18,192 bases of DNA from Planctomycetia bacterium (GTDB taxonomy: Bacteria; Planctomycetota; Planctomycetia; Pirellulales; UBA1268): positions 1 to 18,192 of the forward strand of contig RFPF01000032.1 in the NCBI GenBank assembly GCA_009926295.1, written 5' to 3'. Under the pieces are notes generated by a model. The model did not search any database. It worked only from the letters and a program-made list of their open reading frames with translations, and was not told the DNA's origin. Every line of letters begins with the position of its first letter. The stretch's first letter is position 1. Position numbers and translations under genes: made by a program. Shown in pieces: positions 6,578 to 14,274 of this stretch.

Positions 6578-8691
6578 ACTCACCCCTGACTCGGCGGACG
6601 ACCACGGCCACGGTGTCTCGACGTCGGCGGATGCTTCGCGGAGCCGAGCAGCTGGAGCCGAGGGCCCTGCTCGCGGTCGCCCCGCTTCCGACCGTGTCGA
6701 TCGCCGACGCCCGCGTTGTCGAGGGCAACTACGGCACGCGAAGCCTTGCGTTCGTGGTGTCGCTGTCGAGCGCGGCGACGCAGACCACGACGGTGCAGTT
6801 CCAGACTCTCGACGGCACGGCGACCACGGCCGACGCCGACTACACGGCCGCATCCGGCACGCTCACGTTCCGTTCGGGCCAACGCACCGCCACGGCGACG
6901 GTCGCTGTGCGGGGCGACACGCGGATCGAGGCCGACGAGGCGTTCCAGGTGATGCTCTCGAATCCGACGAACGCGACGCTCGGCCGTTCCACCGCCACCG
7001 GCACGATTCTCGACGACGACGACGCGCCACGGACCGTCTCGGTGGCGGGCCCGGCGACGCCGGTGGCCGAGGGCGGCACGGCGACGTTCACGTTCACGCT
7101 CTCCCGGGCGGCGTCGACGGCCGTGAGCGTCGGGTACGCAACACGCGACGTGACGACCGCGGCCGGGGCCGACTACACGGCGGTCAGTGGATCGCTCACG
7201 TTCGCCGCGGGCGAGACCACGAAGGCGGTGACCGTGGCGACCCTCACCGACTCGACCGTCGAGTCGGACGAGTCGTTCCAGATGCGGATCTCATCGGTGA
7301 GCGGCGCCTCGGTCGGCGTGTCGACGGCGCTTGCCACGATCGCCGACGTGCCCCCGGTGACGCCGCCCCCGACGCCGGCAGGCGGCGCGTGGACGATCCT
7401 CGTGTACATGACCGGGGAAAACCTCAACACGGACGCCAAGAACGACATCAACGAGATGGAGAAGTTCCTCGTCGGAGCGCCGGCGGGAGTGAAGATCGTC
7501 GTGTCGTGGGACCAGCCGAAGTCGGGCGTCGGAACGGCCTACGCCACGGGCGGCGGCACGCAGTCGGCCTGGCGCACGTACGGGCGGTCGGTGCTCAAGG
7601 CCGACTCGAGCACCACGACGATCGCCTCCACGTTCGACCTCTCGTTCGGCGAGAAAAACACCGGTTCTCCGGCGACGCTGGTGGACTTCGTCAAGTGGGG
7701 CGTCGCGCAGGCGCCCGCCCAGCGCTACGTGCTCCAGATGTGGGGCCATGGCGGCGGCACCGACGGCTCGCAGTTCGACAGTGAATCGGCGGACGATGCC
7801 CTCACGCTCGGGGAGATGGGCACGGCCCTCGCCACGGCCGGCATGCCGAAGTTCGACATCGTCTCCTACGACAACTGCCTGATGCAGATGGCCGAGGTCG
7901 GCGCGGCCGTCGCCCCGAACCTCGCCGCTGGCGGCGCGTTCGTGGCGTCGGAGGAGTCGATCAACGGCTCCGGTCAGGACTACACGACGGCCTATTCCGC
8001 GCTCAAGGTCGCCGACCCGGCGGCCGTGACCGTTTCGCAGGTCATTGCCGGCATGACGGCGAGCTATTGGAACCAGTACAAGTCCGACGGCGTCTACGAC
8101 ACGTTCTCCGGCGTCCTCGCCTCGGCCACCTCGACGCTCCAGGGAGCGATCAAGCAGTTCGTCGACTCGACCGTGGGCCTCACGGCGGCCAACCGCACGA
8201 CGATCCTTGCGGCGGCCAACGCGAGCGTCGGGTTCGACGTCACGTCGTTCCGCGACCTCGGCAAGTTCGTGACCGGCGTGGCCGCTTCGACGAGCCTGCC
8301 GCAGGCCGTCCGCGACGCCGCCACCGGGGTCCGGAACGCGATCGCGGCCGCGGTCGCCTCGAAGACGCCCGACGCCCGGGGAACCGCGGGTATCTCGATC
8401 TACCTGCCCACGACCTCGACCGACGCGTACCTCGGCACCTACGCCACCGATGCCGCCGCCTTCTGCCAGGCCACCGGCTGGAACACGTTCGCCAAGTGGC
8501 TGGCGACCGGGACGCGGTCCACGACAACGGCGGCCATGGCCACCTGGGGCCAGACGGTCCGGGCGGCAGGCCGGGATTTCCCGGCGGCCGTGCAGGCGGC
8601 GGCGTTCCGCGACTATGCTGCGGTGACGGCCGCACAGGAGCAGGGTGCTGAGCGGGCCGGCACCAGGCCTCGGGTTCGCGCGTGGGCATGA
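6574..8691 (+). CDS. LEPR-XLL, double Calx-beta, clostripain-family (C11) cysteine protease
   Basis: 705 residues. A basic N-terminus is followed by LEPRALLA at 27-34, the planctomycete LEPR-XLL element, which probably takes the place of a classical signal peptide. Two Calx-beta domains follow at ~42-150 and ~155-258, with the typical DYTAxSGxLTF and E-x-D-E-x-FQ strands; such domains bind calcium in other proteins. From WTILVYMTGE (~273) onward the protein matches peptidase family C11 (clostripain). The catalytic dyad is visible as H392 in WGHGGG and C435 in DNCLMQ, with the spacing usual for the family. C11 enzymes cleave after basic residues and are often self-processed; substrate and processing here are unknown. 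The gene overlaps the preceding stop (ATGA) and overlaps the next gene the same way, so it is the second member of a coupled operon. No PEP-CTERM tail or membrane segment is seen. Confidence 0.88.
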   Translation: MNSPLTRRTTTATVSRRRRMLRGAEQLEPRALLAVAPLPTVSIADARVVEGNYGTRSLAFVVSLSSAATQTTTVQFQTLDGTATTADADYTAASGTLTFRSGQRTATATVAVRGDTRIEADEAFQVMLSNPTNATLGRSTATGTILDDDDAPRTVSVAGPATPVAEGGTATFTFTLSRAASTAVSVGYATRDVTTAAGADYTAVSGSLTFAAGETTKAVTVATLTDSTVESDESFQMRISSVSGASVGVSTALATIADVPPVTPPPTPAGGAWTILVYMTGENLNTDAKNDINEMEKFLVGAPAGVKIVVSWDQPKSGVGTAYATGGGTQSAWRTYGRSVLKADSSTTTIASTFDLSFGEKNTGSPATLVDFVKWGVAQAPAQRYVLQMWGHGGGTDGSQFDSESADDALTLGEMGTALATAGMPKFDIVSYDNCLMQMAEVGAAVAPNLAAGGAFVASEESINGSGQDYTTAYSALKVADPAAVTVSQVIAGMTASYWNQYKSDGVYDTFSGVLASATSTLQGAIKQFVDSTVGLTAANRTTILAAANASVGFDVTSFRDLGKFVTGVAASTSLPQAVRDAATGVRNAIAAAVASKTPDARGTAGISIYLPTTSTDAYLGTYATDAAAFCQATGWNTFAKWLATGTRSTTTAAMATWGQTVRAAGRDFPAAVQAAAFRDYAAVTAAQEQGAERAGTRPRVRAWA

Positions 8692-10244
8692 GCCGTTCGA
8701 AAAACTGGACGCAGACGCGGCGTGACTTTCTCGCGACGGCCGCTGGCGGCGCCGGCGCGGCCTGGTTGGCCGGCGGAAGCGTGGCGACCGCCCGTGACCT
8801 CGGCCGGGCCCGCACGGTCTCGATCTTCCACACGACCGACCTCCACGGCCGGATCCTGCCCACGAGCACCTACGAGGGGCTCGACGACGTTGGCGGCCTG
8901 GCCCGCTGCGCCACGTGCATCCGCCAGTGGCGGCGGGATTCGCCGCACTCGCTCACCGTGGACGTCGGCGACGTCGTGCAGGGCACGGCGGTGAGCCTCG
9001 GGACGGGCGGCACGATCATGATCGATCTTTTCAACCGTCTCGGTTACGACGCATGGACGCTCGGCAACCACGACTTCGACTGGGGCCCGGAGAAGCTCGA
9101 GGCGAACCTCGCGCTGTCGCGGATGCCGGTGCTCACCGGCAACGTCGAGCGGGCGGGCCGGAAGCCGGGTGACTTCAGCGGCGCCTGGGCCGGCGTGAAG
9201 CCGTGGATGGTGAAGGAGGTGGGCGGGTTCAGGATCGGTCTCGTCGGCCTGATCACGCCCGGCCTCCCCTACTGGCTCGCCCCCGAGACTCTCGGCGGGG
9301 CGGCAGCCACCGATCCAGCGGCGGTGCTCGCCCAAAGCCTCCGCGAATTGCGGGGGGAAAAACCCGACGCGATCGTGGTGATGGGCCACATGGGTTGGCG
9401 GTTCCAGGACGACTACGCCAATCCCGTGCGCGAACTCCTGCGCGATGCCAAGGGCGTCGACATCTACCTCGCGGGGCATTCGCACCAGAACCAGCCGGCG
9501 TGGACGCTGCACGACGTCCTCTGCTCCCAGGCGAGCTACCACGGCATCCACTGCGGCCGCATCGACCTCACCTTCGACGTCGACAGCCGCCGGCTCGTGG
9601 AACGCAGGGCATTCACCCTCCTGATGGACGACCGCTTCGAGCTCGACCCTGCGGTGATGGAAAGGGCCCGGCCCGACCTCGCGAAGGCCGACGAGCAGCT
9701 CGCCCGCCGCGTGGCGACCGTGAGGCGGCCACTCGACGGCAAGGGCCGCGGGTGCGACCTCGCGAAACTGCTCTGCGAGACGTTCGCCGCGGCGCTCCGC
9801 CGCAACCAGACGCCGGTGGAGGGAGTGTTCCACGGCACGTTCGCCACCGGAGACCTTCCGGCAGGTGATCTGACCGTGGGCGACTGCTGGAAAATCATCC
9901 CCTACGAGAACATGCTCGCCACGGCGAACGTCAGGGCCCGCGACCTGCTGACGATCGTGGCGGAGGATGCCGGTGACAAGAAGTCGGACCGCACGCTCTG
10001 GCCGTTCGAGGTGACGCGCGGCGCCGACGGCACGCCCGCCGCGATCCGCCACGAGGGCCGGGAGATCGATCCCGACCGCCGGCTCACGATCGCCTTCAAC
10101 AGTTACGATGCCCAGTCGGGAGGCCGGAGGCTGCTCAAGCTCCGGGAGATCCTCCAGCAGCCCGAGGCGGGGCTCAGCACGACGTCGCTCGACACGCGAA
10201 GCGCGCTGATCGACGGCCTGCTGGATCGGGGAGAGATCGGTTAG
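8688..10244 (+). CDS. Tat-exported 5'-nucleotidase / metallophosphoesterase
   Basis: 518 residues. TRRDFLA at 10-16 followed by an Ala/Gly-rich hydrophobic stretch is a twin-arginine signal, which indicates export of a folded metalloenzyme. The metallophosphatase core shows all its metal-binding motifs: D51-x-H53 (TTDLHGR), D95 (VGDVVQG), GNHD at 126-129, H234 (VMGHMG) and GHSH at 263-266. A C-terminal half of the 5'-nucleotidase type (substrate-binding domain) follows from about residue 365. Members remove phosphate from nucleoside monophosphates or act on UDP-sugars and cyclic nucleotides; the exact substrate cannot be read from sequence. The ATG at 8688 overlaps the protease stop (ATGA). 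A GTG at 8682 is an alternative start, and neither has a strong ribosome site, which suggests translational coupling. The nuclease gene follows after 18 bp. Confidence 0.88.
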   Translation: MSRSKNWTQTRRDFLATAAGGAGAAWLAGGSVATARDLGRARTVSIFHTTDLHGRILPTSTYEGLDDVGGLARCATCIRQWRRDSPHSLTVDVGDVVQGTAVSLGTGGTIMIDLFNRLGYDAWTLGNHDFDWGPEKLEANLALSRMPVLTGNVERAGRKPGDFSGAWAGVKPWMVKEVGGFRIGLVGLITPGLPYWLAPETLGGAAATDPAAVLAQSLRELRGEKPDAIVVMGHMGWRFQDDYANPVRELLRDAKGVDIYLAGHSHQNQPAWTLHDVLCSQASYHGIHCGRIDLTFDVDSRRLVERRAFTLLMDDRFELDPAVMERARPDLAKADEQLARRVATVRRPLDGKGRGCDLAKLLCETFAAALRRNQTPVEGVFHGTFATGDLPAGDLTVGDCWKIIPYENMLATANVRARDLLTIVAEDAGDKKSDRTLWPFEVTRGADGTPAAIRHEGREIDPDRRLTIAFNSYDAQSGGRRLLKLREILQQPEAGLSTTSLDTRSALIDGLLDRGEIG

Positions 10245-10250
10245 TCGCTC

Positions 10251-10256
10251 GAGGAG
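10251..10256 (+). promoter_or_regulatory. Shine-Dalgarno site for the nuclease gene
   Basis: GAGGAG lies 6 bases before the ATG at 10263 in the 18-bp gap after the 5'-nucleotidase stop, and supports that start. Confidence 0.6.
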
Positions 10257-10262
10257 CCTGGC

Positions 10263-10793
10263 ATGATCCGCTGGATGGTCGCCGCCGTCGCGATCTTCGC
10301 CTCCGTCGGCGGCGGTGCCGCCGAACCGGTGCGGACCGCGACGTGGAAGGTCGTGGGTGTGAGCGATGGCGACACGCTCACCGCCCTCGATGAAGACGAC
10401 AAGCGGCACAAGGTACGGCTCCACGGGATCGACGCCCCGGAAACCAATCAGCCTTTCGGCACGAAGGCCCGCGAGGCCCTCGGCCGGCTGACGGTGAAGA
10501 AGACCGCCACGTTCAGGCTCCATGGCACCGACCGCTACGGCCGCGATCTGGCCCGCGTGGAGGTCGACGGCGAGGACGTGAACGTCGAGTTGGTGAAGGC
10601 GGGCTTCGCGTGGCACTACGTCCGCTATGACCACAGCCCCGAACTGGCCTCCGCCGAGCGGGAGGCCCGGACGGAGAAACGCGGGCTGTGGGCCGACAAG
10701 GAGCCGACGCCACCATGGGAGTGGCGCGCCACCGAGCGGGAGCGGAAGGGGTCGGGATCCGAGCCGCGGAACGTCGGTGCCGCGACGCGGTGA
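10263..10793 (+). CDS. Secreted thermonuclease (staphylococcal nuclease-like)
   Basis: 176 residues. Residues 1-20 form a signal peptide (hydrophobic VAAVAIFASVGGGAA). The rest is an SNase domain of near-usual length. Key residues align with staphylococcal nuclease: DGDT at 35-38 (calcium), R52 and D57 in VRLHGIDAPE, E60 (general base position) and R94 in DRYGRDLARV. R52 to E60 are 8 apart, as are Arg35 and Glu43 in the Staphylococcus enzyme. Family members hydrolyse DNA and RNA. A tail after ~150 is rich in charged residues (WRATERERK) and has no known role. The gene closes the plus-strand cluster of exported proteins. With the 5'-nucleotidase just upstream it could degrade external nucleic acid and release phosphate and nucleosides; that pathway is inferred. 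Confidence 0.92.
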   Translation: MIRWMVAAVAIFASVGGGAAEPVRTATWKVVGVSDGDTLTALDEDDKRHKVRLHGIDAPETNQPFGTKAREALGRLTVKKTATFRLHGTDRYGRDLARVEVDGEDVNVELVKAGFAWHYVRYDHSPELASAEREARTEKRGLWADKEPTPPWEWRATERERKGSGSEPRNVGAATR

Positions 10794-10816
10794 TCCTGCC
10801 GAGTGCTTCCGCCCGC

Positions 10817-11062
10817 TCAACGCATGGCGTTCGTCCGTGGCCGTGCTCCCCCTGTTCTCAGATCCGCCGCATTCAAGCCGTCTCCCGACAGCACCCGCAT
10901 GATCCTGCGGGCGAGGCTGGCGGCGCCGACGATCCGCCCCTCGGTGTAGTCGTCGAGACCGTAGCCTTGACGCGCCTCCCGCTGCTTCTGGGCGAGGATG
11001 GCTTCCTGGCAGGCGGCTGCCACCTGGAACAACTTTTCCTGGTCAGTGTTCGGGCGATACAT
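10817..11062 (-). CDS. Small hypothetical protein
   Basis: 81 residues with no signal peptide or membrane segment. The first ~60 residues are mixed helical in character (EKLFQVAAACQEAI, EGRIVGAASLARRIM) and their codons end mainly in G or C, as in the surrounding genes. The last ~18 codons lose this bias. GGAGG sits 5 bases before the ATG (complement of 11068-11072), which supports expression from the minus strand. It converges with the nuclease gene (23-bp gap) and is divergent from the tRNA. I do not recognise a family. The codon bias and ribosome site make a real gene likelier than the competing plus-strand frames. Confidence 0.62.
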   Translation of the reverse strand: MYRPNTDQEKLFQVAAACQEAILAQKQREARQGYGLDDYTEGRIVGAASLARRIMRVLSGDGLNAADLRTGGARPRTNAMR

Positions 11063-11150
11063 GGGTGCCTCCGGAAGACTCTAGGACGCCCGCGCGATCC
11101 GGCCACGCCCGGCCGTTCTGCAGCCTCGTCGCGGCGTCCCGGATCAACGG

Positions 11151-11156
11151 TATAAT
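11151..11156 (+). promoter_or_regulatory. Consensus -10 box upstream of tRNA-Ser
   Basis: A perfect TATAAT lies 13 bases before the tRNA 5' end in otherwise GC-rich DNA. A recognisable -35 box at 16-18 bases is missing (GTCGCG region), so recognition may rest on the -10 element. A start of transcription a few bases before the tRNA is expected. Confidence 0.65.
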
Positions 11157-11169
11157 CGGCACGCTTTCC

Positions 11170-11251
11170 GGAGGGTAAGCGAATGGCTAGCGGCGACACT
11201 GGAAATGTCGTGCCCCGAAAGGGGTTGTGGGTTCGAGTCCCATGCCCTCCG
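11170..11251 (+). tRNA. tRNA-Ser (anticodon GGA)
   Basis: A class II cloverleaf. The acceptor strands are GGAGGGT and GCCCTCC, with a final T-G wobble and discriminator G. The anticodon stem CGACA/TGTCG encloses loop CTGGAAA, with anticodon GGA at 11201-11203. A long variable arm has stem CCCC/GGGG and a GAAA tetraloop. The T arm is GTGGG-TTCGAGT-CCCAT. The anticodon reads UCC and UCU codons. CCA is not encoded. The 5' side is one base short between the acceptor and D arm relative to the standard numbering: either base 7 is missing or U8 is replaced. The D stem is only about two pairs, and the 5' boundary could be off by one. Confidence 0.93.
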
Positions 11252-11263
11252 CTGCATCACGCC

Positions 11264-11287
11264 GGCGATGCCCTCCTGGCCATCGCC
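11264..11287 (+). terminator. Possible stem-loop after tRNA-Ser
   Basis: GGCGATG and CATCGCC can pair (7 bp) around a 10-base loop just downstream of the tRNA. No T run follows, so it may only be a processing or weak termination structure, or chance in GC-rich DNA. Confidence 0.25.
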
Positions 11288-11335
11288 AGCCGGGCCCGAG
11301 AGTGCGCCATCCGGGCGGACTGTGTTTAAGACCTG

Positions 11336-13132
11336 ATGGCCGTCCTGCTCGAGATCAAGAACGCGTCGAAGCGATACGGCGACCAGGTGCTCCTCGACGA
11401 CGCGTCGGCGACGATCACCGACGACGGCAAGATCGGCTTCATCGGCCGCAATGGCGCCGGAAAGAGCACGCTCCTCAAGATCATCCTCGGCGAGGAGGAA
11501 CTCGACTCCGGGGAGATCGTCCGCCACCCGCGACTCAAATTGGGCTACCTCCGCCAGCACGACCCGTTCCTGCCCGGCGAGACGGCGCTCGAATACCTCG
11601 TGCGTGACAGTGGCCGGCCCGACTGGAAGTGCGGCGAAGTCGCCGGGCGGTTCGAGCTCAAGACGGCCCAGCTGGCCGGCCCCGTCCAAAAACTCTCCGG
11701 CGGCTGGCAGACGCGGCTCAAGCTCGCGGCCCTCCTGCTCCACGAGCCCACGCTCCTGCTCCTCGACGAACCGACGAACTTCCTCGACCTGCGCACGCAG
11801 ATCCTCCTCGAGCACTTTCTCCACGGCTATCGCGAGGCCTGCCTGATCGTGTCGCACGACCGCGCCTTCCTCGGCGCCACGTGCGACCAGACACTCGACC
11901 TGTCCCATGGCCGGCTCACCGTGTTTCCCGGAAAGGTCGAGGCGTTCCTGCAACACCAACGTGAAAAACTGGAGCACGTGGAGCGCACCAACGCCGCCGT
12001 GCTCGCCAAGCGACGGCAGCTCGAGGACTTCATCGCCCGCAACAAGGCCCGCGCGTCGACGGCCTCACGCGCCAGGTCGAAGAGCCGCCAGCTGGAGCGG
12101 CTCGAGATCGAGGAGGCCGAGTCGGCGACGCCGACGGCGACGATCCGCTGCCCCGCCGTGTCGCCGCGGCAGGGGCCGGCCGTTCGTTGCCGCGACCTCG
12201 CGATCGGCTACGCGGCCGGCCCGGAGACTCCCGCTCGGACGATCGCTGCGGGCATCGACGTCGAGATCGTGCACGGCTCGCGGGCCGCGATCGTTGGTGA
12301 CAACGGCCAGGGCAAGACGACGTTTCTACGGACGCTGGTCGGCTCGCTGCCGCCGCTCGCGGGAGGCTTGAAATGGGGCCACGGCTGCGAGATCGGCACC
12401 TACGCCCAGCACGTCTACACGAGCCTCCCGTCGGACGACACCGTCCTCGGCCACCTCGAGCGGCAGGCCCGCCTCGGCACGAAACAGCAGCAGATCCTCG
12501 ACCTCGCCGGGGCGATGCTGTTCCGCGGAAAGGCCGTCGAAAAGCGGATCGGCGTGCTCTCCGGCGGCGAGCGGGCACGGCTCTGCATGGCCGGGCTCCT
12601 GCTCGGGCCCTTCAACGTGCTCGTGCTCGACGAGCCTGGCAACCACCTCGACGTGGAGACGGTCGACGCGCTCGCGCGGGCGCTCGTCGAGTACGAAGGC
12701 ACCGTCATCTTCACGAGCCACGACCGCTCGTTCATGCGAACCGTGGCAACGACCGTGATCGAGGTGGACAAGGGCCGCGTCGTCAACTCGCTGGGCGACT
12801 ACGCCGCGTACCTCGCCGCCGTGACCCAGGAAATCGACGCGGCCGAGGCCGGTGCCCGCCCCGCGGCGGCGGGCGGGCGGCGGACGGCAACGCCGCCGGC
12901 ACCCCGAAAGACGGGCGGCCGAAGCGATCGCGAGATTCGCAAGGAGATAGCCAACCTCGAGCGGCTGATCGCCCGTCTCGACGCCGAGAAGCGGGAGCGG
13001 AACGCGGCCCTGCTCGCTGCGACCGACCCGGCCGAGGCGCTGCGCCTCCACACGGAGGCCTCCGCCGTGGCGGAACGGTTGGTGGCGGCCGAGGAACGGT
13101 GGCTGGAGCTGCAGGCTGAGATCGGGGCGTAG
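11336..13132 (+). CDS. ABC-F family ATP-binding protein (Uup-like, with C-terminal coiled coil)
   Basis: 598 residues, two nucleotide-binding domains and no membrane segment, the ABC-F layout. Domain 1: Walker A GRNGAGKS (37-44), signature LSGGWQ (120-125), Walker B LLLLDEPTN with E145, switch SHD (173-175). The linker (~200-262) is charged and helical with IARNKARASTASRARS, the tRNA-contacting type. Domain 2: Walker A GDNGQGKT (321-328), signature LSGGE (408-412), Walker B with E433 and SHD (461-463). The normally constant DEPTNHLD reads DEPTNFLD in domain 1 and DEPGNHLD in domain 2. Residues ~530-598 are a coiled coil, as in Uup. ABC-F proteins act on ribosomes in the cytoplasm, and some protect against antibiotics; this one's job cannot be told apart. 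The start is fixed by an in-frame TAA 9 bases upstream. No clear ribosome site is seen. Confidence 0.92.
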   Translation: MAVLLEIKNASKRYGDQVLLDDASATITDDGKIGFIGRNGAGKSTLLKIILGEEELDSGEIVRHPRLKLGYLRQHDPFLPGETALEYLVRDSGRPDWKCGEVAGRFELKTAQLAGPVQKLSGGWQTRLKLAALLLHEPTLLLLDEPTNFLDLRTQILLEHFLHGYREACLIVSHDRAFLGATCDQTLDLSHGRLTVFPGKVEAFLQHQREKLEHVERTNAAVLAKRRQLEDFIARNKARASTASRARSKSRQLERLEIEEAESATPTATIRCPAVSPRQGPAVRCRDLAIGYAAGPETPARTIAAGIDVEIVHGSRAAIVGDNGQGKTTFLRTLVGSLPPLAGGLKWGHGCEIGTYAQHVYTSLPSDDTVLGHLERQARLGTKQQQILDLAGAMLFRGKAVEKRIGVLSGGERARLCMAGLLLGPFNVLVLDEPGNHLDVETVDALARALVEYEGTVIFTSHDRSFMRTVATTVIEVDKGRVVNSLGDYAAYLAAVTQEIDAAEAGARPAAAGGRRTATPPAPRKTGGRSDREIRKEIANLERLIARLDAEKRERNAALLAATDPAEALRLHTEASAVAERLVAAEERWLELQAEIGA

Positions 13133-13185
13133 GCAGCGGGTATCCTGTTTGGGGCCTGGCATGGCCGGCTCGCTGGAGACGTCGC

Positions 13186-14274
13186 ATGGATTCGATCAGC
13201 CGCCACGAACAACTGCTCCGAGTGTTCCACCTCATCGACATGCTCTTCGGGGCACGTCGCCCGATGACGATCGCCGAGATCAAGGCGGGACTCCGCGACC
13301 GCGGCGTGATCGACGAGATGTCCGACAAGAACATCCGGCGCGACGTCGATTTCCTCGGCAAGTTCGGCTACGCGGTGAAGCGGACGAGGGTCCGCACGCC
13401 CCGGGGCACCGCGGCCCACGCCTGGTCGATCGTGCCGGGCCGCGGCAGGGGCGAACTGTCCTCGCCGGCGGTGTCGCTGCCGGAGCTCCTCTCGCTGCTC
13501 GTGGCCCGTGAGTTCCTGGTGCCGCTGGCGGGCACCTTCTACTGGCGGGGCATCGGCCAGCTGCTCGCGAAGGTCGAGGCGATCGCCACGCCCGAGCTGC
13601 GCGATTATGTCGCCGCGCACAAGGACGGGCTCGTCGTCCATCCGCCCCGCAGCGGGGGGAAGTACGGCCCGCGGCTGCTGACGGCCATCAACCGCGCGAT
13701 CCTCGGCTCGCTGGAACTCGGCCTGCGCTACCAGGGGCTTGCCGACGAGAAGCCCAGGCGGATCGTCATCCGGCCGGAGGCGCTCGTGATCTACGACGGC
13801 AGCGTCTACATCGCGGCCTACCGTGTGCCCGGGAAAAGCGGCCGCGACGACGAGGCGATCCGGTTCTTCAAGCTCGACCGCGTGCTCGACGCCAAGCCCT
13901 CGGCCAAGACGTTCACGCGCCGCGGCATCCCCGTGGAGACGCTCCTCGCCGACAGCATCACGCTCTTCCGGTCTCCGGATCGACCGCGGGCCTACCGGCT
14001 GCGCATCGGCTCCGCACGGGCCCGCTGGGCGGAGGAACGGCCGTTCCACCCGCGGCAACGGATCGAGGATCGCGACGACGGCGGGATCATCGTCGCGATC
14101 GACCGGGCCCACGACGAGGAGATGATCCCGCAGTTGCTCGCGCTCGGCGAACACGTCGAGGTGATCGAGCCGGAGGACGTGCGCGACCGGCTGCTCGACG
14201 AGGCGCGGAGGATCGCCGCGAAGTACATGTGCCGCCATCTGCGGTCATTCGAGGACACGTATGTCTCGCAATGA
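13186..14274 (+). CDS. WYL-domain transcriptional regulator
   Basis: 362 residues. Residues ~5-65 form a winged-helix DNA-binding domain (TIAEIKAGLRDRG ... SDKNIRRDVDFLGKFGY, the recognition helix). A WYL domain spans ~165-240; its namesake Trp-Tyr-Leu is replaced by VYI in DGSVYIAAYR. The C-terminal WCX segment (~268-355) carries RLRIGSARARWAEER and ends in an RDRLLDEARRIAAKY helix. WYL regulators sense small ligands or single-stranded nucleic acid and control nearby genes. GGAG lies 7 bases before the ATG. It follows the ABC-F gene by 53 bp and overlaps the next gene by 14 bp, so it probably controls or shares an operon with the PqaA-like gene. WYL proteins also occur in phage-defence loci, but no defence gene is visible here. 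Confidence 0.88.
   Translation: MDSISRHEQLLRVFHLIDMLFGARRPMTIAEIKAGLRDRGVIDEMSDKNIRRDVDFLGKFGYAVKRTRVRTPRGTAAHAWSIVPGRGRGELSSPAVSLPELLSLLVAREFLVPLAGTFYWRGIGQLLAKVEAIATPELRDYVAAHKDGLVVHPPRSGGKYGPRLLTAINRAILGSLELGLRYQGLADEKPRRIVIRPEALVIYDGSVYIAAYRVPGKSGRDDEAIRFFKLDRVLDAKPSAKTFTRRGIPVETLLADSITLFRSPDRPRAYRLRIGSARARWAEERPFHPRQRIEDRDDGGIIVAIDRAHDEEMIPQLLALGEHVEVIEPEDVRDRLLDEARRIAAKYMCRHLRSFEDTYVSQ

Noticed and set aside
8613..10820. Minus-strand open frame of 735 codons
   Set aside because: Lies opposite the 5'-nucleotidase and nuclease, whose catalytic motifs are intact; no family resemblance or ribosome site.
13186..14274. WYL regulator as a marker of a phage-defence island
   Set aside because: No restriction, BREX, toxin-antitoxin or other defence gene is found around it; neighbours are metabolic or ribosome-associated.
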